Origin: Clostridia bacterium | GTDB taxonomy: Bacteria > Bacillota > Clostridia > Oscillospirales > CAG-272 | Direction: 5' to 3' | Length of the DNA stretch: 64,000 nucleotides | Assembly (NCBI GenBank): GCA_017453305.1 | Contig: JAFTKJ010000033.1 | Coordinates: 1 to 64,000 of the forward strand | Shown here: positions 16,484 through 24,435 of the stretch, one piece after another | Layout of the letters: every line of letters starts with the position of its first letter | Numbering within the stretch: position 1 is the stretch's first letter | The notes under the pieces: model-generated | What the model was told of the DNA's origin: nothing | The model's input: only the letters and a program-made list of their open reading frames with translations | Database searches by the model: none | Program-made: the position numbers and the translations under genes

Positions 16484-17776
16484 TTATTTCTTCTCATGCG
16501 GCAAGATCACCGACATGGAAAAAGACGACGGAACGTAAAAATCTCTGAGAATCGTCTCCAGTTCTTCTTGCGTCAGGGATTGCAGAACACCGGGGACGTC
16601 AAAGAGCTCCGAGCCGTCAAAGGCAAAAGAAAGCAAGCGGTTTGCGATCTCCTCGGTGGAATCGTACGCGCGGACCTCATCCGAATACAGCACACGGCGG
16701 CAACGCTCGAATGCCTCCTTTGAAAGCCCCGTTCGTTTGACTTGTTTCAAGTATGCCTGCAGACGCTCCAAAACCTCCTTGGGGCGATCCGACTCACCCG
16801 AAATACAGTTGAAACCAAAGCCCTCGGCAGAGGAATACCCATGCGTGAAGGAGGGGGTGATGAGTCCCTCTTCAAACAGCTCTGCGTAAAACGCCTCGGA
16901 CTGCGAAAAAAGGATCTCGTTGAGCAGAGTCATGGCAAGATCGCGGCGCAAGCGGTCGGCGGCAAGGGAGGGGGTAACGGGGTCTTTGACACCGATGAAA
17001 AAGATCGGCTTGGAAACCTGCATCTGTGCCTCGATATACTCCTTGGCAACCGTATTAGGCTCCTGCGGCATGGCGCGGCGGATCAAAACATCCTCGCCCT
17101 TCTGCTTGGGCAGAACACGGTCTGCCACTGAAAGCACCTGCTCTGCGCTGACGTTGCCGCACACCACCAACGCCATATTGGAAAGGCGGTAAAAGGTGCG
17201 GTAGCAATCGTAGAGCCGCTGCGGTGTAATTTTTTGAATGGACTTAACCGTACCGCCGATGTTTTTGCGCACGGGGTGCTTATGATAGAGCGCCAGCAGC
17301 AAATTCTGATATCCGCGCTCCCAGGGACTATCCTCGTACATGCGGAGCTCTTCTGCAATGATCCCACGCTCGCGCTTGACCGACTCCTCGGTAAAATGCG
17401 GCTGTGTTACAAAGGTAAGCAGCTCCTCCAACACTTCGTCAAAACGATCGGTGCACCCAAACAAATATGCGGTCTTTGTGTAATCGGTATATGCGTTAGC
17501 ATCGGCACCTAAAGCCGAAAAACGCGCAAAGGCATCGCTTCCGTCGGGAGCCTCAAACAGCTTGTGCTCCAAAAAGTGCGCAATCCCATCGGGGACAGTC
17601 TGCATGGGCGCGTCGTTGACGGAAAACTCCGAATCCAAGGACCCGTACCGCACCGCAAACAAGGCGTAAGTGCCCGTCATTTGCTTTGGGAACACGTAAA
17701 TCGGCAGTCCGCTTGCGTGCTCCAGATACGTATAGCGTTCCTTGAGCAATGCCGAGCTTTTTTCAATCCTCATCAT
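16484..17776 (-). CDS. M16 family peptidase YfmH-like (EF-P modification-associated)
   Basis: A 430-aa M16-type protease. The inverted zinc motif HFLEH (H67, E70, H71) and a downstream ERGIIAEELRMYED carrying the third ligand Glu are intact, so this is the likely active partner. In Bacillus the YmfF/YmfH pair is linked to 5-aminopentanol modification of elongation factor P; that connection is by homology and is not shown here. It overlaps the upstream inactive paralogue by 14 nt, which fits a heterodimer made from two coupled genes. An M-M start leaves one residue of ambiguity. Confidence 0.88.
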   Translation of the reverse strand: MMRIEKSSALLKERYTYLEHASGLPIYVFPKQMTGTYALFAVRYGSLDSEFSVNDAPMQTVPDGIAHFLEHKLFEAPDGSDAFARFSALGADANAYTDYTKTAYLFGCTDRFDEVLEELLTFVTQPHFTEESVKRERGIIAEELRMYEDSPWERGYQNLLLALYHKHPVRKNIGGTVKSIQKITPQRLYDCYRTFYRLSNMALVVCGNVSAEQVLSVADRVLPKQKGEDVLIRRAMPQEPNTVAKEYIEAQMQVSKPIFFIGVKDPVTPSLAADRLRRDLAMTLLNEILFSQSEAFYAELFEEGLITPSFTHGYSSAEGFGFNCISGESDRPKEVLERLQAYLKQVKRTGLSKEAFERCRRVLYSDEVRAYDSTEEIANRLLSFAFDGSELFDVPGVLQSLTQEELETILRDFYVPSSFSMSVILPHEKK

Positions 17777-19100
17777 CGCACACCTCCTCTTCTCCCCCGA
17801 CCTGACGAAGGAAAAAGACGGTATCTACCTGTGTTCCCTTGGCAACACGCATCACGTCCTCACGCTTCAGCGCCGCAAAACGCGCGCACGCCAGGGTGGG
17901 ATCGACCGAAAGCCCCACGAGAGCTCTGCCAAAGTAATAATTTTCCATTCCCACGGGGCTATCCTCTAATTGTCGGTAGGCGTTCTCCATGGATTTTTGC
18001 GCGGCATTCCACTCCTCGTCGCTGAACGCACCTGCGGCAATGGCGTTGATCTGCGCCAAAATCTCGCGCTCCGCCAATTCCCGATTTTCGTTTTCGATCC
18101 CGCAGGAAATCAAAATCGACGCCTTGTAGGCATTGTATGCAGAGGAGCAGGAGTAGCAAAGCCCCAATTTTTCGCGAACGTTGACAAACAGCTTGGATAC
18201 GGGGGATGCTCCCAAAAGCTCGTTGAAAAGCGCGCAGGCAAAAAAGTCCTCGCTTTGAATTGCCGCCCCCGTGCGCAAGCCGAGCACCAATTGCCCCTGC
18301 TTGACCGCAAGCTCCTCCTCGCGCACAAGCGTTGGTGTGTGCGGGCGAATGCTTGCAGGATCGGTCAAGGAAATGACCGCTCCCGTGGGCGTGTTTGCTT
18401 CTACGGGGTTGGGCGTTGTCTCAAAAGCGGTGGCAAGTGTTAGCTTGACGCTTTCGGCATCCGACGCGCCCACGTAAAAGGCGTGCAGGTGTAAATCTTT
18501 GCAAAGAGTGCGCCAATGTGCCGTCAAGACCTCGGGGGTGACGCGCATGACCTCCTCTTCGGTGCCATAGATGGAAACACCGCAGGGCTCGTTTTCATAC
18601 ATCAAACGGCGACAACAATCCAGCGCATATCCGTGCGGATGATTTTTTCGCGCACGAATGGTATCGCACTGCAGCTGCTTTTCGCTCTCTACGTAGTGCG
18701 CATTCAGTAAACCGTTCTCATCCAATGCCGGAGAGAACAACAGCTCACGCATCAAGCCAACCACCTGGGAAAGCAACGTCTCAGCCGCCGCTTGGTCGGT
18801 GATATAGTCTTTTCCCAACACGTTTGCGCATAAACCGAATACCTGGCTGTCACCGCGGTAGAAATTGCGCACCGAAAGCTCGGTACCGTACAGATAATCC
18901 AGGCGACGATTGATAGCGGAAACGGTGGGATAGCGTTCACTTCCACGCAAGAGCACCGACAACAGAAGAGACGTCAGATAGGTCTGATCCCGTTGGATGG
19001 GAAGCGTTGCCGAAAGTGAGAGCATTTCGGTTTTAAATTTTTCGGTTTGACAGAGGCGGAGCGTCAAACGTTCTCCTACCTCAATAGTTTGTGGAATCAT
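17763..19100 (-). CDS. M16 family inactive peptidase homologue, YfmF-like
   Basis: A 445-aa M16-fold protein. At the position of the zinc motif it reads LLLSVLLRGSE rather than HxxEH, so it should lack protease activity and act as the non-catalytic half of a heterodimer with the next gene, as YfmF does. The rest follows the family (INRRLDYLYGTEL, VREKLGLCYSCSS, LLGASPVSKLFVNVRE). It starts at ATG 19100 after AAGGAAGG. It lies 35 nt after the small lipoprotein gene and may belong to the same transcript. Confidence 0.87.
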   Translation of the reverse strand: MIPQTIEVGERLTLRLCQTEKFKTEMLSLSATLPIQRDQTYLTSLLLSVLLRGSERYPTVSAINRRLDYLYGTELSVRNFYRGDSQVFGLCANVLGKDYITDQAAAETLLSQVVGLMRELLFSPALDENGLLNAHYVESEKQLQCDTIRARKNHPHGYALDCCRRLMYENEPCGVSIYGTEEEVMRVTPEVLTAHWRTLCKDLHLHAFYVGASDAESVKLTLATAFETTPNPVEANTPTGAVISLTDPASIRPHTPTLVREEELAVKQGQLVLGLRTGAAIQSEDFFACALFNELLGASPVSKLFVNVREKLGLCYSCSSAYNAYKASILISCGIENENRELAEREILAQINAIAAGAFSDEEWNAAQKSMENAYRQLEDSPVGMENYYFGRALVGLSVDPTLACARFAALKREDVMRVAKGTQVDTVFFLRQVGGEEEVCDDED

Positions 19101-19135
19101 ACAGCCTTCCTTAACGTCACTTACGGCGCGACGCT

Positions 19136-19387
19136 TTAATATCGTTTTGTTCCGTCCGGGTCTGCCTCATTCGGAAAATCCGGCTGCGGCAGAGGCGGCA
19201 AGCTCGTTTCGGTCTCGGTCTCTGTTTCTGTTTCCGTTTCCGATTCGGTCTCGCGCTCGGTCGTCTCCTCCGTATCTGCAGCAGTCGTGCTCTCCCCTTC
19301 CAAAAATGGGAGGTCGCAGCCGCACAACAGTGCAAGAAGCATCAACGAGCATAAAACGGAGAACAAGAGCTTGCGAGCGCAGCTCAT
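19136..19387 (-). CDS. Small lipoprotein with an ET-repeat tail, hypothetical
   Basis: An 83-aa protein. The N-terminus MSCARKLLFSVLCSLMLLALL, up to the lipobox LCGC (Cys24 predicted as the lipidated residue), is a type II signal peptide. What remains is a short acidic stretch, then alternating Glu-Thr repeats and a Pro-rich end. No folded domain is visible; the mature part looks like a cell-wall linker or spacer without a passenger domain. Its start overlaps the epimerase stop by four bases (ATGA). It could be a remnant of a longer lipoprotein. Function is unknown. Confidence 0.72.
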   Translation of the reverse strand: MSCARKLLFSVLCSLMLLALLCGCDLPFLEGESTTAADTEETTERETESETETETETETETSLPPLPQPDFPNEADPDGTKRY

Positions 19388-20109
19388 GCTTCCAATGAGC
19401 GCAGATACTTGATGCAGCGCTCTACCTCCAAAAGTCCCGTGGGATCACAGGTCTCACTCTCCACGACCATGCAAAGCCCGTGCTTGATGGCGTATTCGCG
19501 AACATCAGCAACGGGAGCCGTTCCCTCGCCCAAAGCCTTGCCGTGACCGTCCGAAAAGCCGTCCTTGAGGTGAATGACGGGTACGCGGTCACCCAAACGC
19601 TCCAAAAGCGCGATGGGATCTTGTCCTGCTACGTATGCCCAATAGGTGTCAATTTCAAATGCAACGCTTGTGCGCGCCTCAAGCTCGCTGTGCGTCAAGA
19701 CGCCGAACTCGTTGGGGAGAAATTCGCGGTGGTGATTGTGATAACCAAGCGTAATCCCCTCGGCGGCAAGCTTGGGCTGTGCCTCGTTGAGAAGATCGAC
19801 AAATGCATCCAGCTTTTCGCGCGTGGAAAGATCTGCTCCGGGAATAATGATATTCTTGTTCCCGATCTCCTTGTGGTATGCAATGGTCGCATCAATGTTG
19901 TCGGCAGTCAATTCTCCCCAGCCGGTGTGCGTTCCGCTGACCGAAAGTCCGTTTTCGTCAAGCATGGCGCGCACGTCCTTGGCGCTGTGTCCGAAAAATC
20001 CCGCGAACTCCACAAAGGAATAACCCATGCGAGCAACCTCACGCAGGGCACCGGCAAGATCCTTTTCGGTCATATCTCTGACGCTGTACATTTGTAATCC
20101 GTATTCCAT
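19384..20109 (-). CDS. Sugar phosphate isomerase/epimerase family TIM-barrel protein
   Basis: A 241-aa xylose-isomerase-like TIM barrel. Metal-ligand segments typical of the family are visible: IIIPGAD, YHNHHREF, FEIDTYW, VIHLKDG and VVESE. Members isomerise or epimerise free sugars, phosphosugars or keto-sugars, and the substrate cannot be read from sequence. ATG 20109 was chosen because AAAGAGGTACG precedes it and family homology starts at MEYGLQMYSVRD; the open frame continues upstream through the promoter. It is the first gene of an operon running through the lipoprotein, the M16 pair, lgt and folD. Confidence 0.88.
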   Translation of the reverse strand: MEYGLQMYSVRDMTEKDLAGALREVARMGYSFVEFAGFFGHSAKDVRAMLDENGLSVSGTHTGWGELTADNIDATIAYHKEIGNKNIIIPGADLSTREKLDAFVDLLNEAQPKLAAEGITLGYHNHHREFLPNEFGVLTHSELEARTSVAFEIDTYWAYVAGQDPIALLERLGDRVPVIHLKDGFSDGHGKALGEGTAPVADVREYAIKHGLCMVVESETCDPTGLLEVERCIKYLRSLEA

Positions 20110-20158
20110 ATCGTACCTCTTTCCGCGACGGTGTCGCCAAAATTGCATATACATATTT

Positions 20159-20187
20159 ATTATACAGCATTTGCGCCGCAATGTCAA
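20159..20187 (-). promoter_or_regulatory. Sigma-A promoter of the epimerase-to-folD operon
   Basis: Minus strand TTGACA (20187-20182), 17-nt spacer, TATAAT (20164-20159): exact consensus. Confidence 0.9.
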
Positions 20188-20313
20188 CACATCGCGGCGT
20201 TTTTTTGCAAACAGAAAATATTTGTTTTTGCTTACGTCGACAACCAAAAACGCCGAACAGCCGCCGCACAAGCAACATCGGCTTTTCCGTGTGAAAAGGC
20301 TTTTTGGAAGGGG

Positions 20314-20353
20314 TGCGGGGAAACGCTTTTTCCTAGAAAAAGGTTTCCCCGCA
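20314..20353. repeat. REP-like palindrome downstream of the GH20-like gene
   Basis: Outer stem TGCGGGGAAAC (20314-20324) with 20343-20353, then a bulged base and an inner stem CTTTTT/AAAAAG (20326-20331/20337-20342). It lacks a clean T tract on either strand, so it looks like a dispersed GC-rich palindrome that may also end transcription of the GH20-like gene. Confidence 0.7.
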
Positions 20354-20370
20354 GATCTTCAAAAAAACAC

Positions 20371-21759
20371 TCACGGACAGATCGGTGTGATTTGAGTAGT
20401 GTGGAAGCCGAAGTCGGCGTAACTGAGTCCTTCGGGCGAGAGCTTGCGCAGAAGCACGGCGACCTCCAAACGACGGTGCCCGGCATAGGAAGACCAAGGC
20501 GCTTCCGGAAATCCACAACGGCGCGCACAATGCAAAATTGCCTGCACGCCCGTATTCAGTGTGTGCCAAGTGGTCATCATCAAGCCATACGTATTCTCGT
20601 CTACTGTGGTGCGGTGATGCGCATCGATATTTGCCTTGTTATCCCAAGGACACCCGATAACGTCGATACCTTCTTTTTTGAAAAGGAGGGTGGTGGTCAC
20701 GGGCGAGAAGGTCACATCGTAGTGCCAATCGGCGGCAATGGTCTTTGGATGGAGCGAGCGGAGCATTGGGCGCATCCGTTCTGCCTGCTTTGCCGCAAAT
20801 GCGCGATCCGCTTCAGACTTGGAATTAAACTCCAACGGGATCATCATATCTCCCCACAAAATGGGGCGTCTGCCCTCGGCAACCACCTCGGCGGTCAGCT
20901 CCTTGAGATATTCGCCAACGCCATTTACGTCATAGTAGCCAAAGGAATAAATGTGTGCCTCGTCACAACCGATGTGGAAATAGCTCCCCTCGCCAAACAA
21001 CTCGTAAAGCTCGCGGCGAATGGAGCGCAACAGCGATTTTGCCTTGTTGGAAAAGATGTTCCAGCACCAACCCTCGGGGGTAAAGAGATACTGCAGGCTC
21101 GGGTTTTGATCCAGCACCACGTGCTTGCCGGAATCAATGCGGCATGCGGCGGCGTGCCCCAAATGATTGAACATGGGGATCGGCTCTACACCAAGTCCGC
21201 GCGCCTCGCGAATGATATCGGCAATCTCCTCCTTGGAATACGCGTTGTCCCAGGAAAGCTCCTTTAGGCAGTCAAAGCGGAGCATGCCCCAAAACTCCAG
21301 CACCACGTGCGTATAGGAAAGCACGCCGCAAAGGCGCACCAGGCGACGCAGGGAGGCAAGCGTGGTATGCGGAAAGATGCAATAATGGATCATACGGCGC
21401 GCCACCGAAAAGACACCGCGGACCTCTCCGCAGGCGGCGCGAAATACGGGAGTCGTGTCCATATCGGTCATTTCGATGCGAATGAGAAACGCCGAAAATC
21501 CACGCATGAGGCAATTCTTGTCCCTGCCCAGAATCGCCACTCCCGTGGGTGTAACGTTGAGGGTGTATTCCTCCGTCCCGGAAAACGGCAGGATGGGGGC
21601 GTCACCAATGACGATTTTTCCCTCTTCTCCCGCGCAAAGCTCTAATTCACCCGCGCGACAGCAAAAGCAACTCCAAAGCTCGCGCAACAGCATTGCATCA
21701 AGTCCCTGCGGCACTTGCACCGCGGTGCGTGCACCAAAAATAAAATGTGTATCGGACAT
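20371..21759 (-). CDS. GH20-like beta-N-acetylhexosaminidase family protein
   Basis: A 462-aa protein with a divergent N-terminal domain (about 1-100) and a TIM barrel related to GH20. The catalytic signature HxGxDE is present as FHIGCDEAH (D266, E267), the Asp-Glu pair of substrate-assisted hexosaminidases. RRMIHY, VLEFWGML and PMFNHLGHA mark barrel strands. There is no signal peptide, so the substrate must be intracellular. It is divergent from an AraC gene with its own near-consensus promoter. Sequence beyond the catalytic site is far from characterised GH20 enzymes, so the sugar specificity is open. Confidence 0.8.
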   Translation of the reverse strand: MSDTHFIFGARTAVQVPQGLDAMLLRELWSCFCCRAGELELCAGEEGKIVIGDAPILPFSGTEEYTLNVTPTGVAILGRDKNCLMRGFSAFLIRIEMTDMDTTPVFRAACGEVRGVFSVARRMIHYCIFPHTTLASLRRLVRLCGVLSYTHVVLEFWGMLRFDCLKELSWDNAYSKEEIADIIREARGLGVEPIPMFNHLGHAAACRIDSGKHVVLDQNPSLQYLFTPEGWCWNIFSNKAKSLLRSIRRELYELFGEGSYFHIGCDEAHIYSFGYYDVNGVGEYLKELTAEVVAEGRRPILWGDMMIPLEFNSKSEADRAFAAKQAERMRPMLRSLHPKTIAADWHYDVTFSPVTTTLLFKKEGIDVIGCPWDNKANIDAHHRTTVDENTYGLMMTTWHTLNTGVQAILHCARRCGFPEAPWSSYAGHRRLEVAVLLRKLSPEGLSYADFGFHTTQITPICP

Positions 21760-21788
21760 AGAACGATCCTCCTTTGATTGTTACCATT

Positions 21789-21817
21789 ATTATACACAAT
21801 TTTTGAGGGCTTGTAAA
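21789..21817 (-). promoter_or_regulatory. Promoter of the GH20-like gene
   Basis: Minus strand TTTACA (21817-21812), 17-nt spacer, TATAAT (21794-21789). Confidence 0.85.
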
Positions 21818-21866
21818 GAGAAAAAATCAGCGCAGGTGGATTTTTCGATTTTATTTTTCCTTCTGC

Positions 21867-21895
21867 TTGACAAGACACAACTTTTGCGATATAAT
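21867..21895 (+). promoter_or_regulatory. Promoter of the AraC gene next to the GH20-like gene
   Basis: TTGACA (21867-21872), 17-nt spacer, TATAAT (21890-21895): exact consensus. Confidence 0.9.
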
Positions 21896-21929
21896 TTGAA
21901 TGCAAAATTATGCCAAAGAGGAAATCACA

Positions 21930-22688
21930 ATGTTTTTTGAGAAAGAGCGCTTTTCCGCCCATTTAATCGCGGTTTTACATCTGACTTGGAAAAGTGGGAA
22001 AAGTAAAATACAGCCTCGTACCTTTAGTGCGTTGGCACTACGCTTGCGCGGAAGGGGGATTTTTCACCTTTCCAATGGTCAGGAGCTGATCTCGTCCGAA
22101 GGAGAGGTCCTGTATCTCCCGCAAGGCTTAGGATACGAAGCCGATTACGATGACAATGAGATGCTGGTCTTTCATTTTTATGAGGAGAATCCCTCCGATC
22201 ACGCCGAGCGTTTTCCCATCGGTGCCACCTCCCCCGTCACCGAATTGTTTTGGGAAGGACTCAGGAGCTTTCAAAGCGATCATCCAAAGGCAAAACTGCA
22301 AGCCACTTCCCTCTTTTACCGTATTTTGGCAGAGCTTATCTCGGATGCAACCGATTCCCCTGCCATTGGCAGCAACACACCGTTTTCAAGAGCGCTTACA
22401 CTAATGACAGCGGAATACACTGATGTATCACTTTCATTAGCGGACATCTGCCGCCGTGCAGGAATTTCGGAATCCGCCTTCCGACGAATTTTTAACAACC
22501 GATACGGCAAGCCACCCATTCAATTTTTGACAGATCTCCGTCTTCGAGAGGCGCAACGTCTTTTGCTATGCAATGCAGGAACAGTAGAAGAAATTGCGCA
22601 TGCCTGCGGCTTTTGGGATGTCAAATACTTCAGTCGCGTGGTCAAGAAACATCTGGGTGCCTCCCCCTCTCAGTTGCGTGGGATCTAA
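21930..22688 (+). CDS. AraC family transcriptional regulator
   Basis: A 252-aa regulator with an N-terminal cupin-like sensing domain (LRLRGRGIFHLSNG, EGEVLYLPQG) and a C-terminal AraC domain. Two helix-turn-helix units are visible: SLADICRRAGISESAFRRIF and TVEEIAHACGFWDVKYFSRV, followed by KHLGASPSQLR. It is divergent from the GH20-like hydrolase and probably controls it. ATG 21930 follows AAAGAGGAAA; an in-frame start 10 codons upstream lies too close to the promoter start point. It is followed by a strong bidirectional terminator. Confidence 0.9.
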   Translation: MFFEKERFSAHLIAVLHLTWKSGKSKIQPRTFSALALRLRGRGIFHLSNGQELISSEGEVLYLPQGLGYEADYDDNEMLVFHFYEENPSDHAERFPIGATSPVTELFWEGLRSFQSDHPKAKLQATSLFYRILAELISDATDSPAIGSNTPFSRALTLMTAEYTDVSLSLADICRRAGISESAFRRIFNNRYGKPPIQFLTDLRLREAQRLLLCNAGTVEEIAHACGFWDVKYFSRVVKKHLGASPSQLRGI

Positions 22689-22693
22689 AAAAA

Positions 22694-22728
22694 CGACAGC
22701 CTACCCGTTGGGGAAGGCTGTCGCTTTT
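22694..22728. terminator. Bidirectional terminator between the AraC gene and fhs
   Basis: A 9-bp stem CGACAGCCT (22694-22702)/AGGCTGTCG (22715-22723) with T runs on both strands; it ends the purine operon. Confidence 0.92.
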
Positions 22729-22746
22729 TGAATTTTATGATATTGA

Positions 22747-24420
22747 TCAGAACAGACCGGAGATCTTGCCGTTTTCGTCAACGTCAATGCGCTCGGCGGC
22801 GGGAACTTTAGGAAGTCCCGGCATGGTCATGATGTCACCCGTCAGCGCGACGATAAAGCCGGCACCTGCGGACACCTTGACGTTGCGCACCGTAACGGTA
22901 AAGCCCTCGGGGGCGCCAAGCTTTGTCATATCATCCGAAAAGCTGTACTGCGTTTTTGCCATACACACAGGCATCTTGTCAAAGCCGAGGGATGTCAGCT
23001 TGTCGATCTCCTTCTTTGCCGCAGGAGCGATCACCACGCCGTCACCGCGATACACATTCTCGACAATGGCACGGATCTTATCCTCGATGCTACCCTCCAG
23101 AGAGTAGGAGAAGCGGAAGTCATGCTTTTCCTCACAAAGTCTGACGACCTCCTCAGCAAGCGCCATACCGCCCTTGCCGCCCTCTGCCCATACGGTGGAG
23201 AGAACGACGTTGACGCCCAGCGCTTTGCATTTTTCGATCACCAACGCGATCTCCGCATCGGTGTCCGTCGGGAAGCGGTTGACCGCCACCACGCAAGGAA
23301 GCCCGTAAACATCCTTGATATTGGAAACGTGGCGGAGCAGATTCGGGATGCCTGCATCCAGTGCCTGCAGATTTTCACTGCCCAGGTCGGTCTTTGCCAC
23401 GCCGCCGTGCATCTTCAGCGCACGAACGGTGGCAACCACAACAACGGCGTCGGGATTCAATTCTGCCATGCGGCACTTGATGTCAAGGAACTTTTCAGCG
23501 CCGAGGTCCGCACCAAAGCCTGCCTCGGTAATGGCGTAATCGCCAAGCTTCATTGCCATTTTGGTTGCAATAACCGAGTTACAGCCGTGCGCAATATTTG
23601 CAAAGGGACCGCCGTGCACGAATGCAGGAGTTCCCTCCAGCGTTTGCACGAGGTTGGGCTTGAGGGCATCCTTGAGGAGCGCTGCCATAGCACCTACCGC
23701 GCCAAGATCACCCGCCGTGACGGGCTTTTCGTCGTACGTATACGCTACAACGATGCGAGAAAGACGCTCCTTGAGATCGGTGATGGAGTTAGCAAGGCAG
23801 AAAACAGCCATGATCTCGGAGGCTACGGTGATGTCGTAGCCGTCCTCACGCGGAACGCCGTTGACACGTCCGCCCAAGCCGTCGGTTACAAAGCGGAGCT
23901 GACGGTCGTTCATATCCACGCAACGCTTCCAGGTGATGCGACGGGGATCGATATTCAGACGGTTCCCCTGATAAATGTGGTTATCCAGCATTGCCGCCAG
24001 AAGGTTGTTTGCCGCACCAATGGCGTGGAAGTCACCCGTAAAGTGCAGATTGATATCCTCCATAGGAACGACCTGCGCGTATCCACCGCCTGCCGCGCCG
24101 CCCTTGACTCCAAACACGGGACCCAGAGAGGGCTCACGCAGAGCGACCACGCAGTTTTTACCGATGCGGCGCATACCGTCTGCAAGACCGATGGTCGTCG
24201 TGGTCTTACCCTCACCCGCGGGGGTGGGGGTAATTGCAGTGACGAGCACCAGCTTTCCGTTTTTGCGCGTGCTGTTCTTCAACAGCGCGTAATCGACCTT
24301 TGCCTTGTATTTTCCATATTGCTCCAAATACTCCTCATCCACACCCGCGACCTTTGCAATTTCGGTAATGGGCTTCATAGGGGTGCTTTGTGCAATCTCA
24401 ATATCGCTTAAAAATGCCAT
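22747..24420 (-). CDS. fhs: Formate--tetrahydrofolate ligase
   Basis: A 557-aa ATP-dependent enzyme making 10-formyl-THF from formate and THF. The P-loop [13 protein letters not shown] (about 66-78), [10 protein letters not shown] and the [13 protein letters not shown] segment are diagnostic, and the length is normal for the family. It is the ninth and last gene of the purine operon, 15 nt after purL. Its product is the formyl donor for PurN and the AICAR transformylase encoded upstream, and its place under a ZTP riboswitch makes sense because ZTP signals lack of 10-formyl-THF. Confidence 0.98.
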   Translation of the reverse strand: MAFLSDIEIAQSTPMKPITEIAKVAGVDEEYLEQYGKYKAKVDYALLKNSTRKNGKLVLVTAITPTPAGEGKTTTTIGLADGMRRIGKNCVVALREPSLGPVFGVKGGAAGGGYAQVVPMEDINLHFTGDFHAIGAANNLLAAMLDNHIYQGNRLNIDPRRITWKRCVDMNDRQLRFVTDGLGGRVNGVPREDGYDITVASEIMAVFCLANSITDLKERLSRIVVAYTYDEKPVTAGDLGAVGAMAALLKDALKPNLVQTLEGTPAFVHGGPFANIAHGCNSVIATKMAMKLGDYAITEAGFGADLGAEKFLDIKCRMAELNPDAVVVVATVRALKMHGGVAKTDLGSENLQALDAGIPNLLRHVSNIKDVYGLPCVVAVNRFPTDTDAEIALVIEKCKALGVNVVLSTVWAEGGKGGMALAEEVVRLCEEKHDFRFSYSLEGSIEDKIRAIVENVYRGDGVVIAPAAKKEIDKLTSLGFDKMPVCMAKTQYSFSDDMTKLGAPEGFTVTVRNVKVSAGAGFIVALTGDIMTMPGLPKVPAAERIDVDENGKISGLF

Positions 24421-24435
24421 TTTAATGACCTCCGA

